Source: Peribolospora baueri (lineage: Eukaryota > Basidiomycota > Peribolosporomycetes > Peribolosporales > Peribolosporaceae). From it: a stretch of 64,000 nucleotides of DNA. Within the stretch, counting starts at the first letter, position 1, and the number at the start of each line of letters is the position of its first letter. The stretch covers positions 62,001 through 126,000 of the forward strand of contig JAMDHS010000055.1 in the NCBI GenBank assembly GCA_029717555.1. Direction: 5' to 3'. The notes below the pieces were generated by a model. That model saw only the letters and a list, made by a program, of their open reading frames with translations. It ran no database searches and was not told the DNA's origin. The position numbers and the translations under genes are program-made. Below are positions 35,501 through 46,803 of the stretch, one piece after another.

Positions 35501-38500
35501 TGGCAGCCTCTGAGCTTCGAAACTGTTGGCTCGGAGACAGCGGTTATTGTTCCATCTTCCAGTAAGAACGAGGAATATCACACCGGCCTGACTGTGAACG
35601 AAGGCTTGGGCAAGGTAGGCTTGCAGTCACGTCGTCAGGGGTTGGACGGCCCTCCTGACGCGCATATTCCATGCTTGTTCTACGCAGTTTAACTTGACGA
35701 AGGTAATCAGCTTGGCTCCGCGATACATGATCAAAAACAACACATCAGAGCCTATCAATATCAGAGAATTTGGCTCGACGGATCCCTTGCAAGTCGGTGC
35801 TGGCGAGCGGAGACCCCTGCATTCTCTGCGAATTAGAGGACCCAAACAGCTCGTGATTGCGTATCCGGGCCTCAATAACAAGTGGTGAGCTCGATGATAC
35901 GACAATGTTACTGTTTAGTAGGTTTGACCTCCATTATCCTACCCCCCAATTTCTCAGGTCTGCGCCTTTCAACATGGAGGACATTGGCCAAGTGCATCTG
36001 AGACTTGCGAAGGCGGGTCATCACCAGCACCTGATTCGCGTGGACGTCCTCTTAGAAGGGCCAACTATCTTTATGACGCTGACCCGAGAGGAGGGCAGCT
36101 GGCCATTCTTGCTCCGCAACGAGAGCGACCACACGATCTTCTTCTGTCAAACAACCGACAGCTCGATGGTCGAGGATGCCGAAGACTTCGAGAGCAAGAA
36201 GTACGAGCTCAAACCACGGTCCAAGATGAAGTACGCCTGGGACTATCCAGCGATGCGGAGCAAGCTTATCCGGCTGTTCGTCAACGGGAGGAAGAGGGAC
36301 GTGGACATCATGGAGATTGGTGCTTTAAAACCCTTTTCCTTCCAGGTTGAGGGAGGCTACCGCACCGTCGCTCTCGATGTGCGAGCGGACGGCCCAACGC
36401 AAACGCTGGTCATCTCCAACTACGACGAGTCGCAGAGCGTGTTCAAGCCGCGTCGGGGTCCGTTGTCCCTCAGCCGATCCAATACGGTCAGCAGCCAGAA
36501 GACTGTAATGGACTTCGAGTCAATGGAGCAAGATACCAAACTTGTTTTCTCTTTCAACGTCGAGCTCGAAGGCGTCGGTATATCGCTCATCAACAAGCGC
36601 ATGCAGGAGCTCGCTTATATCTCTTTCCGAGGACTCGAGTTCCACTACATCGAGACAGACGTGACCATGGCATTTGACGTGATTTGCAAGTGGATTCAGG
36701 TCGACAATCAGCTCTTTGGCGGCTTGTTCCCCATCGTGATGTATCCATCGGTGCTTCCGAAGGAAGGGAAGGAGCTTGAAGGCCATCCGACATTGCAGGC
36801 GTCGCTCATCCGCTTGAAGGACGAATGTGAGTCTCGCATATTAAATGTCAAACGGCCTTGTATGCCTAGACCTTACGCAAGCCTTCATGCTCTTTCTTGT
36901 GGTCTTCAGCCCACGGGGTGACTCACATCAAGTACGCCTCCGTACTACTTCAAGAAATAACGTTCGAGCTCGACGAAGACTTCATGTTCTCGATGTACGA
37001 CTTTTCCAAAGTCGAGGGCGTGTCGTGGGAGGAGAAGACGAGCGAGTAAGTGTTGCCAGCTCGCTCGATGGCTTACTCCTCCAAGCCGTTGCTGACTTGA
37101 AATTGTCTTGCCTTGCAGCAAACTGATCGAACATCCTACCGACATCCCGGAGCCAACGAAACCTGCTGCCGGCAGCGGCGATATCTACTTTGAGATCCTC
37201 CACTTGCAGCCGATTCTCCTTCACTTATCGTTCATGCGTACGGAACGAGTCAATGCGGAAGAAAAGTAAGGAGTCGACAAGTCGTGTCTAGGGGTTATAT
37301 TTTGTTTAGCTCACTCATCGCCAATTGGGTATGCCTCTTGCCATGTCCTCTGACAGAGTCAACATGCGCAACCCGGTTCTTTTCGTCATTAACGCACTGA
37401 CAATGGCAATCGGCAACGTGAACGACGCCCAGGTCCAGGTCAACGCTCTGGTGGTGGAGAACGTCCGCCTCTCTCCGCCAGACCTGGAAGAGCGCATCCT
37501 GATCCACTTCACACAGAACTTTATCCAGCAGTTCTACCGCGTCATCGGCTCCGCGGACTTTCTGGGAAATCCTGTTGGACTGTTCAACAACGTCAGCTCT
37601 GGTGTGGCGGACATCTTCTATGAGCCATATCAGGGCCTGGTCATGCATGGGCATAAGGAGCTGGGGTCGAGCCTCGCCAGGGTATGTGAAAGGGACATTA
37701 TAATTTGTTTGAAGAAGTCTCGCCAGCTGAACAGTTTAATGGTTTTTCTACATATCCATCAATGATCACAGGGGGCGACATCGTTCGTCAAGAAGACGGT
37801 CTTCGGCCTTACGGACTCGTTCAGCAAAGTAACCGCCTCCATCGGGAAAGGTTTGGCTGCAGCGACGATGGACCGTGAATTCCAGAGCCGACGTCGGATG
37901 ACGCGCATCCGAAACCGTCCCAAGCACGCTCTGTACGGCGTCGCAGCGGGGGCGAACAGCTTTGTGACGTCCGTGGCGAGCGGATTTGAGGGGCTCGCGC
38001 TCAAGCCGATTGAGGGGGCGGAGCAGGGCGGCGCGGGCGGGTTCTTCAAGGGCGTGGGCAAAGGACTCGTGGGGTGGGTTGGCCTCCGCCGTACCGTTGA
38101 CGTTGTGTCGAATTGTATAGCTTACTTGAGACGCCTTTCTCTCTTCTTTGTCCAGAGCCGTCACCAAACCCGTGGTGGGCATGTTCGACCTCGCGAGCAA
38201 CGTGAGCGAAGGTGAGTTGCATGCGTTAGCTGTGCCGTACCGTCTCTCTGGCAAGACTTGTCGGTCATCCCGAGCTCACCGCGTCCCTTCCCCTTCCTTC
38301 CACCTGTACCGCTTCTTTTCCCCATCAAGGCATGCGCAACACAGCGGGCGAATCCAACGATCTAGACCGAGCAAGGCTACCCCGGTTCATCGCCGCCGAT
38401 GGCATCCTTCGACCTTACTCGCAACGAGAAGCACTCGGGCAGAGCTGGTTGAAGAACTTGGATAACGGAAAGTATTTGAAGGATACGTATGTCGCGCATC

Positions 38501-38983
38501 TTGGTGAGTCCTGGCGTCCCTTGGGCGCGCCAAAGACTCTGGCGTACGTCCGGGGTGAACAACACCTGACTGGTTTTCATTCGTACAGCCATGCCCGACC
38601 CGGACAAAGCCGTCCTCCTCACAACCTCTCGCATTCTCCTCATCCGCCCTGCCAAGCTGAGAACGGAGTGGGAGGTACCGCTGGCGGACCTGCAGACCAT
38701 CTCGATGGAAAGCAACGGCATCGCGCTTGTTTTGCGAGGAGGTGTAGCAGGCCCATTCCTAGCCATCGGGAATGCGCAGGAGAGGGCTTGGTTCTTTAAG
38801 CACATTGAGAGGTGAGCTGTTGGTCGCTCAGTACATTCCGACGGTGACCTCGTCTGGCGACAGGGAAACGTCTTGCTGACCGAAATATCCGTCATTACGT
38901 TGTGTTTCATTGCGGCGCGCCGTGGCGGTGGTCTTCAAAGGGTCGTGCGAGCGTACAACAGCCAGCGTCGGGCCGTCGAATGA
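26547..38983 (+). CDS. VPS13: Vps13, bridge-type lipid transfer protein
   Basis: Vps13 forms a long hydrophobic groove that moves bulk phospholipids between organelles at membrane contact sites. About 35 exons give roughly 3,200 residues, the usual size. Family landmarks in order: the chorein start [20 protein letters not shown] with [14 protein letters not shown]; the extended chorein region ([16 protein letters not shown]); [20 protein letters not shown] and [20 protein letters not shown]; repeated groove units through the middle; the Vps13 adaptor-binding domain at about 34.7-36.8 kb ([49 protein letters not shown]); the ATG2-like C-terminal helices ([53 protein letters not shown]); and a PH-like domain ([18 protein letters not shown]). 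The start codon is split: AT at 26547-26548, then an intron, then G at 26651. A disordered insert with a Trp-rich patch (GGWLGWLWG) lies at 28.5 kb. Very firm call. Confidence 0.95.
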
Positions 38984-39444
38984 GCGCTCTATTTTGCCCC
39001 GACGACTCTCCTCCTTTCCCGTCGAAGAAGACGTTGTGCCAGCTGGCGCTATGCTGGTTCAAATTCTGCGCTGAGTGGGCACACCCGCCCTCCTGTCCGA
39101 TAGTCACCGTCTACCCGTCTATGTTGCTCCTCAGAATGTGCGTTCCTTCCGTTCGAGTCACATAAATAAATATTGGATCTGTACGTATGTATTCTCAGCA
39201 TTGTACATACATTCTGGTAATCACCTGTTCCTCTCTTGCCACGACCCGCGTTGGGGTTTGGATGGAAGCGGATTCCGGAGTGATCACATGGTCAATGATC
39301 CCCAAGCACGTGGTCTCGGAGTGGATCGCACCATGACCCAGCGTGATTGCGTTCAGCCGGAGGCATCTTTCCTCCCACCAACCTCCATTGCCGATCTCTC
39401 CCTTGTTCTCCATCATCTCACCCCGTCGTACCTTCGCATTCGCC
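38984..39444. other. Spacer between VPS13 and the CBS-like gene
   Basis: These 461 bp hold the VPS13 3' end and the promoter of the next plus-strand gene. No further gene, repeat or RNA was recognised. Confidence 0.4.
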
Positions 39445-41167
39445 ATGCCAAACTCTCAAGGCGTTCTCCCTTCCGTTCTCTCCGCGATAGGCGATACCCC
39501 ACTCGTTCGGCTAAACGCCTTGCCTCGCCGACACGGCATCAGATGCAACGTCCTTGCCAAGCTTGAATACTTCAATGCCGGTGGCAGCGTCAAAGATCGC
39601 ATTGCAAAGGCCATGGTCGAGAACGCCGAGAGAGAGGGAAGATTGATCCCCGGGAAAAGCGTAGTGGTGGAGCCTAGTGAGTGGTGCCGTGCCTTTGGAA
39701 GGCTAGAGGAGCCAGCGGGGCGAGTTCCATTCAGCTACCTATGGAGACGCCAGACGGCCGACCCGTTGCTCTCCTTTCTTTTTTTTACTTTTATCGTTAC
39801 CGTCACAGCCAGCGGAAACACAGGTGAGTGGCGTTTTGTCATTGGAGCTCAATGTTTTCGGGCGCTCACTGCTCACGACCTGCCTGTCTGTCTCTGCAGG
39901 TATTGGCCTAGCCCTGGCCTGTGCCGTCAAAGGCTACCGCTGCATCATTGTTCTTCCCGAGAAGATGTCACCAGAGAAAGTGACTACCCTTCGAGCTTTG
40001 GGAGCGGAGATCGTTCGCACCCCCACGGAAGCCGCTCATGACTCTCCCGAGAGTCACATCAGCGTGGCCAGACGTCTCGAGAAGGAGATCGAGGGCGCCG
40101 TGATATTGGACCAGTATGCAAATAAGAGCAACCCCGAGGCGCACTATTGGGGCACGGCTGAGGAGATCATTAGACAGGTTCGCGCAAGCAGCGTGGGGAG
40201 TCTGCCTGCTGAGGGCAGGGAATCTGGGCAGAGAATGGGTGATGTAGTGAAGGCGATGGCGGCGACGACGGTTGGCAATGGACACACCCAGAACGACTTG
40301 CGACCGGACGACGTCTCCGGCTGGACGCCTCCACTCACTCCTCCAGAGCGCGACGCAGGTGCTGACGTCGCGGACGATGTCGGCCGCCCCTCCGCCACCC
40401 CGACGAACCACGACACGGTCTGGACTCTCCCACGCTCCACAGGCGTTGTCGACGTCCTCATTGCAGGTACAGGTACTGGGGGCACGATTTCCGGCATAGC
40501 GCGTCGCTTGAAGGAGAAGGATCACAACCCATCGACGCATGTCGTGGGCGTCGATCCGGTGGGGAGCATTCTTGCCGTTCCGGAGAGCTTGAACCTACTC
40601 GAAGAGGGGCAGAGCGCGGTTTATAAGGTGGAGGGAACTGGCTATGATTTTGTGCCAGGTGAGAGGGCCGTAGAAAGAGATTCGGCACTAGAGCACATTC
40701 GTCTCGTCTGCTTCCATGAAAATCTTCCCGACTCACTTCCATGTCTCTCTTCTCGTACGCGCGCGCTCGTCCTTCTGCGTCTGCCAGACGTCCTGGATCG
40801 TTCTCAGATCGACCACTGGATCAAGACGACAGATGACGAGTCTTTTGCCTACGCCCGCGCACTCATCCGCGAAGAAGGCTTGCTCGTCGGAGGCTCCTCG
40901 GGCGCCACTGCCGCCGCCGCCATGCGGTACCTGGCTCCTGGTGGAGAAGGGTGGGAGCAGTTTGGAAAATGGGAAGGCGTGAATGTTGTCCTTGTTCTCG
41001 CCGATAGGTAAGTCTGCATGGCGGTTCGCTTCCGTTTTGCTTCGGGTAGGATTGGCTTGAGGCGCACGGGCATCTGGGCAGCCGGAACGACGAATCCTGA
41101 ACTCATTTCCTTTTTTTTGCGGCCTAGCATCCGGAATTACATCAATCGGTCATATATGCAGGAGTAG
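39445..41167 (+). CDS. Cystathionine beta-synthase-like PLP enzyme without the regulatory CBS domain
   Basis: The catalytic core matches fungal cystathionine beta-synthase, which joins serine and homocysteine in the transsulfuration route to cysteine. Five exons (39445-39676, 39809-39823, 39900-40658, 40788-41007, 41128-41167) give 421 residues. Motifs are IGDTPLVRL, NAGGSVKDRIAKAMVE (PLP lysine), the TSGNTGIGLAL phosphate loop, VLPEKMSPEKVTTLRALGAE, DSPESHISVARRLEKEI, LDQYANKSNPEAHYWGT, AGTGTGGTISG, KVEGTGYDFVP, LDRSQIDHW and GGSSGATAAAA. The TSGNTG loop is coded partly by a 15-nt exon. Two oddities: about 85 disordered residues (from roughly 183, SVGSLPAEG to TVWTLPRS) split the core, and the protein stops right after SIRNYINRSYMQE, where yeast Cys4 continues about 150 residues with CBS domains. 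A cysteine synthase role is possible but the sequence is closer to CBS. Confidence 0.85.
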
Positions 41168-42583
41168 TAACTGTAATCCTTCCTAAGGCTTGTTTTGTGT
41201 TCTTGTCTCTTCCATGAGGCCGTCGGCCTCGTTCTCCTTCCCTTTAAGCTATTATCACCCGTGCATGGCCTCCATGTGCATCATTGGCCGTCTTCCGTAC
41301 ACCTCGATAGGACATTGTTCTGTGTCTAGACGTTCTTCCCTCTTTGTCCTCTCTCGTCCCTGCACTGTGCCAACTCGCCCGTGGCGCCATGTGTCAGGAG
41401 TTAGATCGTCCCATAGTATTGCTAGATTTTGTCATGTCGGGAACCCCGGATTGGCAAGAGCGTGCGTTCGCTGGTGGGTAACGCGAAGTTCACCGCTCGC
41501 CTTATTTTTTTTTCTCATTCTACAACGCAAATATCATTGGTCGAAAATGGAGATGCTCTTATCTCTCCGTACCAGGAGCTGGAGTGACTATCTCCTTCTA
41601 CCCGTGATGGGCCTGGAGAGCGAGAGGCGTCTGCTCTCGGGAAGAAGTCAGCAGAAGTCGTCGAGTTGCCCCTTCGTTTCGCCCGTTGCGCACGTGGCAC
41701 ATTCAACTACACGTCTCGAGGGACCGAGGGGTCGCGCATAGACACAGACGACGTGGTGATACGCATACGTCGGTGCAGATGGAGCGAGCTGCCTTTGCGG
41801 GAACGTCAGCGATCTCACCACGGCGATGGACGCCCTTACGTAATCAGATCCGATTACATCATAACCTGTCTTCTTGGCGCCCGCCGTCCCGCCATCCTCC
41901 ACCACCTTAGACATGCTCGTCCGGCCGCCAAGAGCTGAGAATTTTTTTATTTGACTCAGGAGGACGATGGATTTCGCATTGGTTTTTTTGTGCACAGTTC
42001 AGTGAATGCAGTACGCTCTTATCCTTGTCTTCGCCTCCGCCGCCTTCCTCGGCCCGCTCGCTAGCCAAGGCTACGTTGGTCAGGAGGTGGCTGATTCTCG
42101 CTTAGTCGACAGCCGCTGTCGCCCCGCCCCTTTGCTCGCCACCACGCACCACGCCTCGCCTCGCCGGCGCCCAACTGTAGTGCGCGTCTTTCCTTGTCGT
42201 GCTCGGCCCTGACACAGCGCCCAGAAGGCAGAAGGCGGGGGCATCCGGTAGGAGGTGTCTGGACATCGGGCCCGTCCTGACCCGCGAGCGACGTTCGTCG
42301 CCGGTATCGTCAGGGCCTTCATCTTCACTGTCTCCAGCATCTCTCATCCCTCATCTTCCCTTCTTTTGAATTCCATCGCAGCCCGACGCTGATGGTCGGC
42401 TATAGGTAGCACTGCCGCCGGGCTTCCTCTTCAACCCCCCTTCCGGCTTCTATTTCTCTCTCGTCGGACACTTGTGCTCGCGTTGAAGCCAGTCGACCGC
42501 TCTTTCTCGTCAGATCAACTTCCAGCGCCCACAACGACCCTTCGGTTTCCGTCCGTCCTCTTTTGCTATAAGGCGCCGCGGCG
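41168..42583. other. 1.4-kb region without a firm gene
   Basis: It lies between two plus-strand genes and should hold the 3' end of the CBS-like gene and a long promoter or 5' UTR for the seven-pass protein. The only item of note is an ATG at 42007 opening a hydrophobic, signal-peptide-like stretch (MQYALILVFASAAFLG) in a frame of about 67 codons; see the separate entry. No repeats or RNA genes were recognised. Confidence 0.35.
42007..42212 (+). CDS. Possible small secreted peptide or upstream ORF
   Basis: A 67-codon frame begins with a typical signal-peptide profile: MQYALILVFASAAFLGPLAS, then a plausible cleavage site and SQGYVGQEV. The rest (two or three Cys, many Arg and Pro) shows no family I know and could be read-through of non-coding sequence. 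It lies 370 bp before the seven-pass gene, so it could equally be an upstream ORF in that transcript. Listed because the N-terminus is striking; no other support. Confidence 0.2.
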
Positions 42584-45500
42584 ATGCCTTTGGCAGGCGT
42601 CGGAGACACTGTCTCCGGCCGCCGAGCAACAACATCTCGAGCAGGGCTCGTTAGTCCGTCCGTCTCGTCCCCGACAGCGACACCCTTCGTCCACGGAACG
42701 GTCTTCACGCCAGATGGCTCAGTACTAACCCCGACTTACCTAACCGACCGCCGGGAGGACTTCATCCGCGTCATCTTCCTCACCGTCGTATTGTGCATCT
42801 TCTCTCGGAATATTCTCGTCGCTGCGGGCTTACTCCTACGGACAAGACGAGTGCAGAGGCGCGGGCGGTGGTGGAGGCGGTTCTTTGGATTCTTTGGACA
42901 GAGGACCCCAACGGTTGGGAAAGTCAAGGTTCGTGACGTCGAGCTGTTGATGAACTCGGAGAGGCGATCGCGTCTGACCTCCGTTCTCCCCTCGTGACTC
43001 TTCAGCACCGTGCACTCCTTTACCTCCTCCTGGCTTCCCAATTGCTCGGTCCGTTTTTGGAGATCGTCGAACTCGCCAGCGAGATCGATTGGGGCTTGAA
43101 CTGCACCTTGTATGCGCACTTTCTTTTGTCTCTGTCCCTGAGCGTAGGGTTCACTCCCAGTATCATTTTCCCCTCCACTTCCTCATCAGCGTGCGCGTCA
43201 GCAGTCGCCTCTGCTACGAGCTGTCTTGGTCCCTCATGATCTCCGGCGTGCTCGGAATCAAGACGTGGCTTTGCATGGGCAAGCCGAAGTGGCTCCTTGC
43301 CGTCCTCGCCGCCGCCACCGCGGCCTGGCTTGCCCTGTTCACCTACGGCACGTTCGTCGATATACCACCTGTCGGCAGTCTGGGTAAGCAAGTTTCGCGT
43401 CGCCTCTGACCGCATCTTTGACTACGTTCGCCTCACCACGACCGATTTTCCTCCCGCTTTATATCGTCCACAGGAGAGTGCGAACAATGGCGACCGTTTC
43501 CTTCCGCGAGCGCCCATATACTTCTTGCCTCCCTCTTCGTCCTTTTTGGAGAAACCGTTCTCCTTGCCGCCTGCCTCTTCTTCGTCCTCCTGCGCTCTGC
43601 CCGCTCTGCCCGAATCGGTCGTCGCAGTGTCTCGCACGGCGTCGGAGGAGATGAGGCCACCGATCTCTCCGGTGGGAGAGGCAGCGGCGGAACGTCCACG
43701 AGCGGTCGCTGGACGTCGATTCGGTTGCCTATCAGGCTTCCCTGCAATTGTGGGGACACCCGTGGTCGAACCCATTCAGAAACCCGTTCCAGGCTCAAGA
43801 GGAAGGTCTCGGACATTTGGATGGACGCCGGTTCACTTGAAAAAGCGCATCGCCGACGGCAGCTTCCGAGGACTGATGCAGCACCTACGGCGGTGGCACA
43901 AGCAAGCAGTCGGCCTCCTAACGAGCACGAAAACCTCGAAAGCGGCGCGCGATGTTCTGAAGAGGGCCTCTCCAAACACCACCGGCATGGCACCTTTCTG
44001 AAGTCGTTCGCTCGTCCGGAAGGAAGGTCCGCTCACGAGCATGTTGACCAAGTGCAGGCACCCGGTACCGATGCGGTTGTTGTGGAGATGCAGGAGCTGA
44101 GTCCAATTTCCCCTCGTACGAGGGCGTTGCCTTTGGACGTTTCAGATGGTCGGATGTCGGTTGGACGGTCGAGCGCGTTTCCTTACGGAACGGACGGAGG
44201 AACGTGGAAGCAGGGTCGAGTGTCACCGCAAGAGTCGAGTGATTTGCTCGCTTCCTCGTCCGGCTCGCACTCTCGGACTGGTCTCTATGCCCGCGCCGCA
44301 CACGGACGCCCTGGAACCGCTCCCTCCGGACGAGCCTCCCCGCCGCCTGTGGATACGCCTTTAATCGTCCTCAAGAGGTCTGCGGACGAGCTCGAGGCGG
44401 AGGAGAAAGCTATCGGCGAGCCTTCCATGCTGTCTTCCGGCCTCTCGGTTGGGCCTTCCGCCAACAAGGGAGTTGAGGGCGGGCACGGTCATCATCTTGG
44501 GCACCGTCGTCCCACCACGTCGCCCGCCACCTTCGGCCCTCCTCCGGCGCGATCGACAGGAATGGGGTTACAGCCGGAAGGCGGCGGTGGCGTTCGCAGC
44601 CCAATGAGGCATGGGCGGCTCAGGAGCGGCAGCGGGAGCTCGACCACGCTGGCGAGCATGAGGAGGGTGGGGCGAGATATGGGGGTACGATTGCTCCAGA
44701 GCGTCGATTCCCTGAGAGGAGTCAACATCCCTTCCGGAGGAGCCCGAGCCCAGGCCAGAAGGGAACAGGGCGAGGTCAGGGAGTGGGAGAGGGTTCCTAA
44801 GAGCGGCGCCGCGAGCTTAAGAGGTGTGCTCAGAGATGAGGTGAGTTCCATGGCACACCGCTCCGCAAATTTCTTGATTCCAGACGTCGATAGTGGCACG
44901 TTCTCTCACTCCCCGGCGCTGGTTCTACTTCCCACAGCTCCTCACCGTCCTAATCGTCACACTTGTCCACATGGTGGGCAGTGCGGTGGCGATTGTCGCA
45001 CGCCGAGAAATTCGCGATCCGGGAGCGTCATCGATCTTCTACGATCTAAATCGTGAGTTATCCCAGCCTCAAGACGCTTTGCCTGTTCGTCTTCGCCGGA
45101 CGCTGACCGATAGCGACTCATACTTTGTCTGATGACATGATAGTGGCCATATGTTCACTCTTCGTAGTAAGCTCCTTCGAGCGCATGACGCGGCGCCGCA
45201 AAGCACAGAACGAGTCGCTGCTCCCGTCCTCCGGTGGCCAGAACATGTCGCACGGCTCGCCAGACGCGTTCGGAAGACTCCGGTCGCCACGCCCTTCGCC
45301 CCTGACAACCTCGAACGAGGCCGTCGAACCGAGCGCTCGACGACAGCCAGTGGATCCGTTGGAGGCCACGCAAGGTTACGACGAGTCAGATTTGCAAAAG
45401 GTCGCCATGAATTGGCAGGCTGCCCAGCATGGAGTGGCGAGCGAAAGCGTGACATCACGCTCCATCTACGGAGAGCAGATTCCCGTAGGCGCTTACAATC

Positions 45501-45940
45501 GCACACCACGCGAAAGTCTCGGTGATAGGCCCTTTTTTGCCCAAGCGATAAACGGCCGGCTGGCGGTCACCCACCCCACCGCCGCCTCCGCGTCACCCCC
45601 GCGCCGTCGACTCAACTCGGCGTCCAATGCGATTCGCACGAGCCCTCCTGTTGTACCGTTTGGGATCGTCCATGACAGGCGCCGGTCGTTTCCGTTTTTA
45701 CGGCATTTCTCTTCCAGCTCGAGAGCGTCGGAGCGTGGTCGACAGGACTCACACGGGAGCGAGTCGGACACCCGGCTGCGGAAACTGTCGATCGGCACCG
45801 ATCAGCACATTGGACGAGCGGCGATGGTGGTGGCGGAGGAAGAGGAAGTGGAGAGAGGAGAAGGAACGATGGAGAGAACGATTCGTATGCCCCACTCGCC
45901 CACCATGTCGCGCGAGGGGCTATCGGGCCGCTCTCTGTGA
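42584..45940 (+). CDS. Seven-pass membrane protein with a receptor-like layout, family unknown
   Basis: I do not recognise the family. Six exons (42584-42928, 43006-43109, 43148-43383, 43474-44840, 44884-45052, 45144-45940) join in phase to 1,005 residues. Hydrophobic segments: RVIFLTVVLCIFSRNILVAA; LLYLLLASQLLGPFLEIV; LHFLISVRV to LMISGVLGI; WLLAVLAAATAAWLALFTYG; ILLASLFVLFGETVLLAACL; FYFPQLLTVLIVTLVHMVGS; and NLAICSLFVVSSF. Between the fifth and sixth lies a hydrophilic, Ser/Pro/Arg-rich loop of about 400 residues, and after the seventh a 250-residue disordered tail. A glycosylation-type NCT site lies in the second interhelical region. Seven segments, a long loop before the sixth and a long tail are the layout of G-protein-coupled receptors, but no diagnostic motif is present. 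It could also be a fungal sensor or transporter-like protein. Gene model good, function unknown. Confidence 0.75.
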
Positions 45941-46803
45941 CCGTCGGTGAATGAGAGAACCAAGACGTCGAGCCATCGACGTCTCCTTGGCACCCGACCA
46001 TAGCCCCAACCTCGCAGCCAGGTCGTGCAATCCGATCGACAAGCTCCTTCATGTCCGCAGACGATCCCCTGCGCTCTCCCGGCGGAACCGCATCTCTCTT
46101 CTCCCTTTCCACTCTCTCCGCCTTTTTTCGACCTTCCGCATTTTCCGTACGATTCCCGCCCCAAGTCCTTGATACCCTCTTCCATATTCCTCCTTCGTTT
46201 GCACAACTAGACCTGCACTCTACGCAGCGAGAGCGATCCCACCTTTAGTTATCCCTTGTTTCCAACGTTTCCCGCATCGTCCATGTTCATTCGAGTCTCA
46301 CGTAAGAGCCCGTCCGGTGTCCGTATATCGACGTCTAGAACGCACGCAGATGATGGACGATCGCGAACGAATTAGCCTCGCTCGCTCGTCGCGACCCACA
46401 TCGCACTCCCAACTTGCCCTCATCGAGGGCCGTCCCTTCCCTCCTATGGGACAGGTCTTCTTTCTCACTCATCATTTACCAATCCGGCGTAATGGAAAAG
46501 GGGGCGGGGGGAGGGCGAAAGGACAATAGGATACAGTGCAAGAAGAGGAAAAAGGCAAGGTTGGGGACGCCCGCGGGTTTAGTTTGGGGGGGTGTCGAAG
46601 TGGGAAAGGGGGACGGCCAACGGCCAACGGACGGACAGAACGAGGAACGGATGTTGCGATGAACGTAGGACGCGAACGATGCGAAAGGGGGGGAAGCAGG
46701 AAGGAAGCAAGAAACGAGATAGCAAAGACGTCGGTCGAGGGAAGGCGAAGAAGAAAGAAAATGGGTAGGGCGGGCCGGGGGGGAAGGGCGCACGCGAACG
46801 GGA
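45941..46803. other. Convergent spacer between the seven-pass gene and the Ras-GAP gene
   Basis: These 863 bp lie between two stop codons on opposite strands and hold both 3' ends. The right third is strongly purine-rich on the plus strand (GGGGGCGGGGGGAGGG near 46500 and AAGAAGAAAGAAAAT near 46750). No gene was recognised. Confidence 0.4.

Noticed and set aside
43089-43409. Separate small membrane protein in this interval
   Set aside because: The frame is part of the third exon of the seven-pass gene and joins in phase with its neighbours.
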